This document shows, piece by piece, positions 1-6,532 of a stretch of DNA of 16,999 nucleotides. Source of the stretch: JAIBJP01 sp035639875. GTDB taxonomy: Bacteria; Actinomycetota; Thermoleophilia; Gaiellales; Gaiellaceae. The stretch's first letter is position 1. Each line of letters opens with the position of its first letter. Under the pieces are notes generated by a model that saw only the letters and a program-made list of their open reading frames with translations, made no database searches and had not been told where the DNA came from. The stretch spans positions 1 to 16,999 of the forward strand of contig DASQXE010000133.1 in NCBI GenBank assembly GCA_035639875.1, in the 5' to 3' direction. The translations under genes and the position numbers were made by a program.

Positions 1-190
1 GAAGGCGAGTCCCTTCGAGGTGCAGAAGTTCCTCGAGGCCGTAGGGTATCCGGCGAGCAAGCGCGAGCTCATCCGCGAGGCGAAAGGCCAGCGCGCCCAT
101 GCGCGCGTTCGCTCCACGCTCGAGCAGCTGCCCGACCGGCAGTTCGGCAGCCCAACGGAGGTCAGCGAGGCGATCGGCCGGCTGAGCTAG
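1..190 (+). CDS. DUF2795 family protein, C-terminal part (5' end outside window)
   Basis: The frame beginning at base 2 is open to the TAG at 188-190 and gives 62 residues; the start lies outside the window. The stretch contains VQKFLEAVGYPASKRELI, then LEQLPDRQFGSPTEVSEAIG near the end. This matches the helical repeat of DUF2795, in which a hydrophobic 'FL..v.YPa.k.eLi..A' helix is followed by 'L..LPdr.y.sp.dV..A.g'. These small actinobacterial proteins have no established biochemical role. The product is probably cytoplasmic, as no membrane segment is visible. The next gene on the right runs in the opposite direction, and an inverted repeat lies between them. The family call is fairly secure; function is unknown. 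Confidence 0.8.
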   Translation, partial: KASPFEVQKFLEAVGYPASKRELIREAKGQRAHARVRSTLEQLPDRQFGSPTEVSEAIGRLS

Positions 191-208
191 CTCGACTCGG
201 ATCGACTA

Positions 209-265
209 GACGAGCGCCGCGCGCGACCCGCGGCCAAGCGCCGCGCGCGACCCGCGGCGCTCGTC
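209..265. repeat. 13-bp perfect inverted repeat enclosing 22-nt tandem direct repeats
   Basis: Bases 209-221 and 253-265 are perfect reverse complements (gacgagcgccgcg and its complement), leaving a 31-nt loop. A 22-nt direct repeat, agcgccgcgcgcgacccgcg plus gc, occurs at 213-234 and again at 237-258 with a 24-nt period. The element sits between the end of the plus-strand DUF2795 gene and the end of a minus-strand gene remnant. That position would suit a bidirectional terminator, but neither side has a clear T-run. Confidence 0.6.
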
Positions 266-299
266 GAATTGACTGGGATCGACTCCGGGGACGCGGCCC

Positions 300-688
300 T
301 CACGACGGGAGGGTGTCCCTGATGGCCTCGGCCTTCGCAACTGCGGCCGACATCCGGTTCACGGCGTTGCCGGCGTACGCAGTGCCGCGCTCGAGAGCAT
401 GGTTGAAGTCGCGTTGCTGTTGCGTGCCCGCCACGACCGCGCCGCTCGCGTCGGCAGTCGCGGCGGCCTTCCTCAGCTGAATCGCCGCTCGGTGGAAGCG
501 GCGACACACGCCTTCTTCGCGATCGCGTGCGGCGCGTGGAAGCGGGCGCTCGGCTCGGGGCGGAGGGTTGATTTGCAGCGGTCATAGGCCTTGGCCTCAG
601 AAAGGAGGCGGCTGCGAGTGATCACGCCGCCCTGGAAGGCGGTTTTCTCGAGCCGCTTTTGCAGCTTCTTGAGCGCGCGCGCCGAGCC
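300..688 (-). pseudogene. Hypothetical gene split by an apparent frameshift
   Basis: On the minus strand one frame reads LKKLQKRLEKTAFQGG, then LLSEAKAYDRCKSTLRPEPS, then HAIAKKAC before hitting a stop (RRFS then TGA). A second frame picks up at about base 509 with CRRFHRAAIQLRKAAATADA and continues through FNHALERGTAYAGNAVNRMS to a TGA at 300-302. Both pieces have protein-like composition, while the competing frame here is an Arg/Ser/Pro-rich shadow. Joining them at AKKAC/RRFHR gives one continuous helical product of about 125 residues. I see no good start codon: a GTG at 'VITRS' is possible, and the first frame simply continues past the TAG of the lipoprotein gene on its right. The family is not recognised. 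A short real gene starting at the GTG at 509 is an alternative. Confidence 0.35.
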
Positions 689-1288
689 CTAGCTGGTCGG
701 TTTCGTCGTCGTGACCGGCCCGACGCGGACCGTGTCAGAATCGACGCACCCGGACGCGCTCGCTTTCGCCGACACGAAGTTGTCCGGCAGGGTCACCTTC
801 ACACGGTCGAACTGCTTGCAGGGCCCGGCTGCGGTATCGACATCGCCCCAGTAGCTCACGAAGTAGAGCGAGTGGCCGGGCGCGACGACCACGCGCGACG
901 GCGCCTGGTTGATGTCGGCGAAGCCGCCCCGGTGGACGCGCACATCGAGCCAGCGCCCCTCCGAGCGGAAGTCCATACCCGGATAGCCGAAAGAGTGGCA
1001 CGACGTGGCCGACGTGTTCTTCACGCGCCACACCGTGCGGATCGTCCCCGCCGCGCCTTGCTGGGAAGCAACCGCAATCGACGCTGTCTGGTCCGCACAG
1101 AGCGGCGTAGCGGGCGTCGTTGCGACCGATCCGCTACTGCTCTCGGACGATTGACCAGTCGAAGTGCTCCCCCCGGTCTCCGGCACGGTCGGAACGGGGC
1201 CCGCCTCTTGAGCTCCCCCGTTGCTGCACCCGGCGACGAGTGCGGCGAGCGCCCCGACGGCCAAGACGGTGATGAGCACCTTTCTCAT
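689..1288 (-). CDS. Secreted lipoprotein with DUF4232 domain
   Basis: This is a 199-residue protein with a classic lipoprotein signal: MRK, a hydrophobic run, and lipobox LVAGC with the acylated Cys at residue 21. It should be anchored on the outer face of the cytoplasmic membrane. A Ser/Thr/Gly/Pro-rich linker follows to about residue 60. The globular part resembles DUF4232: CADQTASIAVASQQGAAGTI, then WRVKNTSATSCHSFGYPGMD, the family's 'N.s...C...GyPg' signature. Further cysteines (GPCKQF, SGCVDS) probably form disulfides. DUF4232 proteins are common in actinobacteria and have no known function. It is transcribed away from the membrane glycosyltransferase-like gene at 1387, with a 98-nt divergent spacer that must hold both promoters. 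No strong Shine-Dalgarno sequence precedes the ATG. Confidence 0.82.
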   Translation of the reverse strand: MRKVLITVLAVGALAALVAGCSNGGAQEAGPVPTVPETGGSTSTGQSSESSSGSVATTPATPLCADQTASIAVASQQGAAGTIRTVWRVKNTSATSCHSFGYPGMDFRSEGRWLDVRVHRGGFADINQAPSRVVVAPGHSLYFVSYWGDVDTAAGPCKQFDRVKVTLPDNFVSAKASASGCVDSDTVRVGPVTTTKPTS

Positions 1289-1386
1289 ACGGTGGACTGT
1301 TCCGGGAGCAGGTAACTCGGTGGGCCCGCTTCAGTAACAGCTTCGCAACAGGCCGCCAGCCGAACGTTCGTTTAGCTTGATACGAA

Positions 1387-2859
1387 GTGAGCAGCGGCCT
1401 CGCGCCTCTCCCCTCCGAGACCGCTCCGCGGCGCGAGCCGGACGGGCTTGCGGCGGTCACGTCTTCCACCATGCCGGGAGCCGCCTCCGTCCAGCCCTGG
1501 CCTTTGGTGGCCGCTCTCGCGATCCTCGTCGTCGTCGACCTCCCAGGCCTCGGGGCGGATCCGTGGCCGTTTCGCCCGGGGGCCGTCGAGCCGAAAGGTC
1601 TCTTCGCACCGCTCGTGCGTCTCACGGCGGGGGAGTGGAACGTCAGCGCCCTCCGCGCCGGGGCCTTCCTCGCAGGCCTCGCGGTGGCCCTCATGGCCGT
1701 GCGCGCCTGGCGCGCGCCGGCCTGGAGACTCCGTACCGCCGTGGCTCTGGCAAGCATCGTCGTCGCGCTTCTCCTCGTGCCGGCAGTGCTTCTACAGGTC
1801 GGGCTCCGCGAGGCGACGGCCCCGTGGTTCTTCACGAACGACTCGACCTATCAGATCGAAATCGCGGGCGACCTCGTCCTGAACGGCCAGGACCCGTATG
1901 GCCACGATTACGAGGGATCCGGGCTCGAGCGCTTCTACGGCCTGGACGGAAGCATCCCGCGCCACCGCCATCCCGCCGTCCACCACTTCGCGTACTTCCC
2001 GGGAACAGCCCTGTCAGCGGCGGCGTGGCGCTTGCTCCCGGCGCCGTTTGACGACTATCGCTTCCTCGTGCTCCTCGCGACAGCCGTTCTCTTCTTGGCG
2101 GCGCTCCTCTTCAAAGCGCCGCTTTCATGGCGGCTCGCAATCGGAGCCACGCTCGCGGCCAATCCGATCATGCTGCGCGGTGCGTGGTTCGGCAGTGCCG
2201 ACGCCGTGAGCCTCCTCTTCCTCGTCCTCGCGTTCGCGCTGCTCACGCGTTCGCGCTACGCGTGGGCCGCTGCCAGCCTCGGCGCAGCAGTCCTCCTGAA
2301 GCAATTTGCGCTCGTCGCCGTCCCTTTCTTCATCGTCATGCTCATTGCTCGCGATGCGAAGCGCGCGACCCTGCGTGGCGCAGCGCTCGTTTTCGGGGCC
2401 GTGGTCCTCGCCGGCTTCCTGCCGTTCGCGCTCGCGGATCCGGCCGGGCTCTGGGACGACACCATCCGCTACGGGACGGGCACGTACACGATCCAGGGCT
2501 ACGGGCTCGCGCCGCTCCTCATCCGGGCGGGCGTCCTCGACGGGGGCGACGCCGCTTATCCGTTCGGACTGGTCGTCCTGTTGATCTGGCTCCCGGTGAC
2601 CGCCTGGCTCCTCTGGAACCAACTCCGGGCACGGGCGCTCTGGGTCGGTGCGGTCGGCTTCGCTATCTCGATCTTCCTGCTCCTGTTCCTCGCCCGCGTC
2701 TTCCACCCGTCGTACCTCGTGTGGCCGCTTGTGGGCGTAGCGCTCGCCGCGCTCCTCGCGCTCGTCGAACGAGCTCAGCCAGAGGGACCGAGCTCGGTGC
2801 GGCGCCAGGCGAGCCGGTCCTGGCGCGCCGCGTCGTCGAGCTCGTGGCCGCCCGCGTAG
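1387..2859 (+). CDS. Polytopic membrane glycosyltransferase-like protein (GT-C / GT87-like)
   Basis: This 490-residue protein is largely hydrophobic, with about ten predicted membrane helices; the first is around residues 38-52 (LVAALAILVVVDL). Between early helices lies an extracytoplasmic loop with NDSTYQIEIAGDLVLNGQDP and YGHDY. A similar acidic 'GqDPYg..y' loop occurs in GT-C fold mannosyl- and arabinosyltransferases (GT87/DUF2029 group) that use polyprenyl-phosphate sugars. A role in cell-envelope glycan or lipid glycosylation is therefore likely, but the substrate cannot be read. The start is a GTG at 1387 with a poor ribosome site; an ATG about 27 codons later (MPGAASVQPW) is possible. 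The last 28 or so residues (Ser/Arg-rich) overlap the 3' end of the convergent pseudogene and may be a late extension. Another polytopic membrane enzyme is the main alternative. Confidence 0.6.
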   Translation: MSSGLAPLPSETAPRREPDGLAAVTSSTMPGAASVQPWPLVAALAILVVVDLPGLGADPWPFRPGAVEPKGLFAPLVRLTAGEWNVSALRAGAFLAGLAVALMAVRAWRAPAWRLRTAVALASIVVALLLVPAVLLQVGLREATAPWFFTNDSTYQIEIAGDLVLNGQDPYGHDYEGSGLERFYGLDGSIPRHRHPAVHHFAYFPGTALSAAAWRLLPAPFDDYRFLVLLATAVLFLAALLFKAPLSWRLAIGATLAANPIMLRGAWFGSADAVSLLFLVLAFALLTRSRYAWAAASLGAAVLLKQFALVAVPFFIVMLIARDAKRATLRGAALVFGAVVLAGFLPFALADPAGLWDDTIRYGTGTYTIQGYGLAPLLIRAGVLDGGDAAYPFGLVVLLIWLPVTAWLLWNQLRARALWVGAVGFAISIFLLLFLARVFHPSYLVWPLVGVALAALLALVERAQPEGPSSVRRQASRSWRAASSSSWPPA

Positions 2860-3699
2860 GAGGCGGTCTTCTTCGGATCGCTCGCCGCCGCCGAGAGCCT
2901 ATCCGCGATGTAGCCCGGCACGTACTTGTCGCTCGAGCCGAACTGGAAGAAGACGCTTGCCGGCGGGGCGTCGCCGATGTAATTGACGGGGTCGAGAGCG
3001 GCAAACTCGTTCTGGTACTCGGTCGCGCTTGCGCCGCGCACGAAGTACGTGATGAACCAGTTGGCGAAACTCGCGTCGGGGGTCATGAGCACGTAGGTCT
3101 TGGGTCGTCCGTCGGCGATCAGCAACGAGCCAACATCGCGCCGTAGTCGTGCCCGACGAAGCCGGTCCGAAGCCCGTCGGCGCCCTCTTCCGCCAGCACG
3201 TCGAGGGCGCGACGCAGTTGGACGACCTGCTCGACCACGAGCTTGCGGTCAGCGGCCGCGTCGCCGGTGACCGCCTCCTTCCAAGGGAAGAACTGTGGCG
3301 GCAGAAGGGATGGCACCCCGTCCTTCGCCAGGGCGAGCGCATCCGGAAGGAACTCGGTCCGGTTCGTGTTCGGCTCCTCTCCCTACCTGTGCGCCCAGAG
3401 GACGGCTGCGCGGGGGTTCCCTTTCGGGCGCACGAGATAGGCAGAGACGGTTCGACCGGCGGCCTGGAATGCGACGTCATCGATTTCGGCGCCGCCTTTG
3501 GCCGTCTTCTTCTTCAGCCCGAATGCGAGCGGCGCTGACTCGTCGAGGCGAAGAGCTGGGCGCGCTCCGTGAGCGGCGGCACAGTTGCCGGCGCCGTGGC
3601 CACCGACGTGTCAACGGCGGTCGGGCTCGCTCCGCAAGCGGTGAGGAGCGCAGGTGCGGTCACGAGGACGCAGACGACTCTTGTCAGCGCCATAAACAT
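2775..3699 (-). pseudogene. Disrupted alpha/beta-hydrolase lipoprotein gene
   Basis: Pieces in different frames together make one alpha/beta hydrolase. The N-terminus has a lipoprotein signal (MFMALTRVV, then LLTACGAS) and runs to TERAQLFA. A frameshift near 3545-3550 moves to DESAPLAFGLKKKTAKGGAE and then VSAYLVRPKGNPRAAVLWAH. An in-frame TAG at 3383-3385 follows, after which the same frame continues NRTEFLPDALALAKDGVPSL to the nucleophile elbow GFVGHDYGAM. A second frameshift near 3126-3135 leads to LLIADGRPKTYVLMTPDASF, then the acid and base candidates GSSDKYVP and GGHEL, ending at 2775. The GHDYG elbow has Asp at the nucleophile position, as in epoxide hydrolase and dehalogenase relatives. 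Three lesions argue for a dead gene, though clustered assembly errors would look the same. Its 3' end overlaps the glycosyltransferase-like gene by 85 nt. Confidence 0.75.
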
Positions 3700-3730
3700 G
3701 CTTGGTGCTGACGGGCGCTCGAGCTAAAAG

Positions 3731-4102
3731 TTAGGCGCGGCGGTAGACGCGGCGGCGAAGCGACGTATTCGGGCGCACCGGCGTGGCCGGACCCTGCCAG
3801 TGCCTCGTGACGTCGAAGCCCCAACGGTGGATGGGGTTCTCGAGTCGGGTCTCCTGTGCGGAGTGCACGTAGGTCCAGACTGTTTCGCGCGTGCCGTTTT
3901 CGCCCTTCACGACCTGGAGTCCGCCCACCTTGCCTTCGCGGTGCGGATCGCGCCGCTCGAGGAACTCGAGCGCGAACTCGACCGCATTCGCGTAGTCGGC
4001 GCAGCGGTATAGGACACCGAGGTCGGCCGCGGGGTCCCCGCCAAGGACCTCGCGTACCTCATACGTTGCTTGCCCGGCCGCATGGCGAAGATCTGCAGCC
4101 AT
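3731..4102 (-). CDS. Hypothetical protein, 123 aa
   Basis: I do not recognise this family. The start ATG at 4102 is well supported by AAAGGAG (4110-4116) seven bases upstream. The product is soluble, with no signal peptide or membrane helix. A mixed alpha/beta segment, YRCADYANAVEFALEFLERR, is followed by VVKGENGTRETVWTYVHS and a strongly basic tail (SLRRRVYRRA). The Asp, Glu and aromatic pattern suggests a small ligand-binding or adaptor domain, but no motif supports a function. It lies 63 nt downstream of the AI-2E permease gene on the same strand and 31 nt upstream of the hydrolase pseudogene, so the three may once have been co-transcribed. Confidence 0.65.
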   Translation of the reverse strand: MAADLRHAAGQATYEVREVLGGDPAADLGVLYRCADYANAVEFALEFLERRDPHREGKVGGLQVVKGENGTRETVWTYVHSAQETRLENPIHRWGFDVTRHWQGPATPVRPNTSLRRRVYRRA

Positions 4103-4165
4103 GCATCGACTCCTTTCACGCGAAGCGTAGGACGGCCGCGGAAAGCCGGGAATCCCTCGATTTGG

Positions 4166-5236
4166 TTACGTCGCTTGGGCCGTTTCTCGCCGGTAGCGGA
4201 GGAGCTCGCGGGCGACGGCCTGCAAGATCCCCGCCACCGGAATCGCGGCGAGCGCGCCCAGGATTCCGGCGAGCTCGGCGCCGATGAGGACCGCCACCAG
4301 CACGACGAGCGGCGACAGCTGAACGGTGCGACCGTAGATGACCGGCTGCAGGATGTGATTTTCGAGCTGCTGGTAGACGATGAAGAAGACGATGATGATC
4401 ACGCCCTTCACCCAGCCGAGCTCGACGAACACGACGGTGGAGACGAGGACGGCCGCAAGCGTCGCTCCCGCGAGCGGGATGAGGTCGAGTACGCCGACCA
4501 CGACGGCGAGCGCGATCGCATAGTGGCTTCCGAGAACGAACAGCACGACCGCCGAAGCCGTGGCGGCGATCACGCTGATGAGCACGTTGCCGGTGACGTA
4601 GCCGCCGACCGTCCGGTAGATCTCGCTGCCAATCCGCTGCCAGCGCGGGCGCGCCGAAGCCGGCAGGAAGGCATAGAAGCGCTCGATCATGGCGCGACCG
4701 TCGAGCAGCATGAAGAAGGTCAGGAAGGCAATCGCCACGACCCCGGCTACAGCGGTCACGACGCCCCGGGCGATGGCGAGGCCGGCGCCCGTGATGCCGA
4801 GCACACCTCCTGCGCCGTGCTTCCTGACTGCGTCCTGCACGCGGTCGACGATGTGGTACTTCGTCTGTAGGAAGCCCAGGGGTCCCCGTCCGGCCGTCAC
4901 GTCCTCGACGATCTTCGGGACGTAGTCGACGAAGCTCCGCACCTGCTCGACGAGGGGCGGGATGAGGAGGAAGCCGAGGCCGATGATCGCTCCGACGGTG
5001 AGGATGAAGACGAGTGCTGTCGCGTACCCTCGCCGGAGCCCGCGGCGCTCGAAGAATTCCACTGCCGGGTTGAGGGCGAGTGCGAGGAAAACGGCGATGA
5101 GGATCCACGTGATGATGTGCCACGCGAGGTAGACGAGCGCGAGCAGCGCCACCGTCGCGAGCGCGATCCCGAGGACGGCGAGGATCGTCCGAGGGCGGAC
5201 GTAGACGACCCGCTCGGGCGCGGCGGTCCTCGCCAT
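4166..5236 (-). CDS. AI-2E / PerM family membrane permease
   Basis: This 356-residue protein follows the AI-2E transporter layout. Two N-terminal helices (ILAVLGIALATVALLALVYL and an ITWILIAVFLALALNP segment) are followed by VEFFERRGLRRGYATALV, a third hydrophobic segment, a long amphipathic central region (VEQVRSFVDYVPKIVEDV to RVQDAVRKHG), and about five more helices. The hallmark C-terminal block is present: YQQLENHILQPVIYGRTVQL, then SPLVVLVAVLIGAELAGILG and AAIPVAG. Members are broadly distributed and have been linked to autoinducer-2 export or sodium/proton antiport; the substrate here cannot be inferred. The ATG at 5236 lies only 35 nt downstream of the tRNA-Gly on the same strand, so they may share a transcript. 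Confidence 0.9.
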   Translation of the reverse strand: MARTAAPERVVYVRPRTILAVLGIALATVALLALVYLAWHIITWILIAVFLALALNPAVEFFERRGLRRGYATALVFILTVGAIIGLGFLLIPPLVEQVRSFVDYVPKIVEDVTAGRGPLGFLQTKYHIVDRVQDAVRKHGAGGVLGITGAGLAIARGVVTAVAGVVAIAFLTFFMLLDGRAMIERFYAFLPASARPRWQRIGSEIYRTVGGYVTGNVLISVIAATASAVVLFVLGSHYAIALAVVVGVLDLIPLAGATLAAVLVSTVVFVELGWVKGVIIIVFFIVYQQLENHILQPVIYGRTVQLSPLVVLVAVLIGAELAGILGALAAIPVAGILQAVARELLRYRRETAQAT

Positions 5237-5271
5237 GCCCCCAGAGCCTGACCGACCTACCGGACGCCGAG

Positions 5272-5342
<71 letters not shown>

Positions 5343-5423
5343 GTGCCCCCAACGATAGCGCGGACCGTCGCTCGTTCTCGCTTGTTGAAGGGGTACCGCA
5401 CCGGATGGTTAGCTACGTCGACC

Positions 5424-5774
5424 GTGAGGGAGCTCGCCATCTCGACTGAGCAGGTCACCCCGACGACAACCGTGCTCGCGCTGACCGGGGAGATCGACCT
5501 GTACACGTGTCCAGAGCTCAAGCAAGAGCTCCTGCGCGTGATTGAAGAAGGCGCCACGCTCGTGGTGATCGACCTGGCGGGAACGACCTTCATCGACTCG
5601 ACCGGGCTCGGCGTGCTGATTCGCGGGGTGGAGCGCCTCCGCATGAAGGACGGGCGGCTTGCCGTCGTCTGCGCCGATCCGAACCTGATCAAGATCTTCG
5701 AGGTTACGGGCCTCGACCGCGTTTTTTCGATCTACCGCTCGCGGGACGAGGCGTTCGAGCAAGCTTCCGCGTAG
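5424..5774 (+). CDS. STAS-domain anti-sigma-factor antagonist
   Basis: This 116-residue single-domain protein follows the SpoIIAA/RsbV pattern. A beta strand TTTVLALTGEIDLYTCPELK opens the domain. The phosphorylation loop is TTFIDSTGLGVLIRG, with the conserved Ser at residue 59, and the C-terminal part has IFEVTGLDRVFSIY. Such proteins bind a HATPase-type anti-sigma kinase, are switched off by Ser phosphorylation, and release the sigma factor when dephosphorylated. No kinase, phosphatase or sigma gene is in this window, so the partners are encoded elsewhere. I chose the GTG at 5424: the open frame extends back through the tRNA gene, but the family's N-terminus begins just before the first strand. 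The stop codon overlaps the start of the CtaG gene by one base (TAGTG). Confidence 0.88.
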   Translation: MRELAISTEQVTPTTTVLALTGEIDLYTCPELKQELLRVIEEGATLVVIDLAGTTFIDSTGLGVLIRGVERLRMKDGRLAVVCADPNLIKIFEVTGLDRVFSIYRSRDEAFEQASA

Positions 5775-6532
5775 TGCCCCCGTCGCCCGGCAGCTGGAAT
5801 CCGGCCTGGGAAGAGGTCGCTGCGCTCGTGGTCGTGGCCCTGGTCTACGGCTCTCTCGTGCGGACATACGGAATCTCGCGGCTGCGTCGCCGGGCATTCG
5901 ACGCCGCCCTGCTCATCGCGCTGGTGGCGGTAGTCAGTCCGCTGGCCACGCTCGCCCGCCACTACTTTCTCTGGGCGCACCTCCTCCAGAACGTCGCCCT
6001 CGCCGAATGGGCGCCTGCGCTCGCCGTCCTCGGGCTCTCGCCCGCAGCCGCCGCCGCGGTCGCGCGTCGGCCGGCGTTTTCGGCGCTGGCACGTCCTCTC
6101 GTGGCACTTCCTCTCTGGCTGGCGACCTACGGCGTCTGGCATGTCCCCGCGCTCTACGACGCCGCCCTCCGCCACCGCGCCCTCCTCGACCTCGAGCACG
6201 CGTCGTACGTCGTTACGGGCTTCCTGTTCTGGTGGCCGGTCTTTCAGGCGCTACCGCAGGCGTTGCGTGCCGGCGGCAAGGCCGCGTACCTCTTCGGCGC
6301 CTTCGTCCTGGCGAGCCCGCTCGGCCTCGTGCTGGCGCTGTTCCCGACTCCTCTCTACGACTTCTACGAGAGCGCTCCCCGGCTCTGGGGCCTCCAGCCG
6401 CTGGCCGATCAGCAGATCGGAGGCGTGATCATGGCCGTCTCGGAGGGCATCGTCTTCTTCGCCCTCTTCGCCTACTTCTTCGTCCGCTTCATGGCGGAGG
6501 AGGAGGCGGGTTACAGTCCTGGCGATGCCTGA
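5774..6532 (+). CDS. ctaG: CtaG-type cytochrome c oxidase assembly protein (caa3_CtaG family)
   Basis: This 252-residue integral membrane protein has about seven helices. Conserved histidines of the caa3_CtaG family are visible: RHYFLWAHLLQNVALAEWAP (His63, His69), GVWHVPALYDAALRH (His123, His134), and LEHASYVVTGFLFWWPV (His142). The C-terminus has DQQIGGVIMAVSEGIVFFAL, also a family signature. Relatives help deliver or insert copper into the CuA/CuB centres of caa3-type oxidases at the cytoplasmic membrane. This implies aerobic respiration in the host. Translation starts with GTG at 5774, overlapping the STAS stop, and the 3' end overlaps the GMC oxidoreductase start by 8 nt, so translation is probably coupled. 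No oxidase subunit genes are in the window. Confidence 0.87.
   Translation: MPPSPGSWNPAWEEVAALVVVALVYGSLVRTYGISRLRRRAFDAALLIALVAVVSPLATLARHYFLWAHLLQNVALAEWAPALAVLGLSPAAAAAVARRPAFSALARPLVALPLWLATYGVWHVPALYDAALRHRALLDLEHASYVVTGFLFWWPVFQALPQALRAGGKAAYLFGAFVLASPLGLVLALFPTPLYDFYESAPRLWGLQPLADQQIGGVIMAVSEGIVFFALFAYFFVRFMAEEEAGYSPGDA

Noticed and set aside
1134..1835. A 233-aa minus-strand ORF covering the lipoprotein start and the glycosyltransferase-like gene
   Set aside because: Arg/Ala/Thr-rich shadow with no motif; it overlaps two better-supported genes.
4070..4870. A 266-aa plus-strand ORF opposite the AI-2E permease gene
   Set aside because: Asp/Arg/Glu-rich shadow; the opposite frame is a clear membrane protein.
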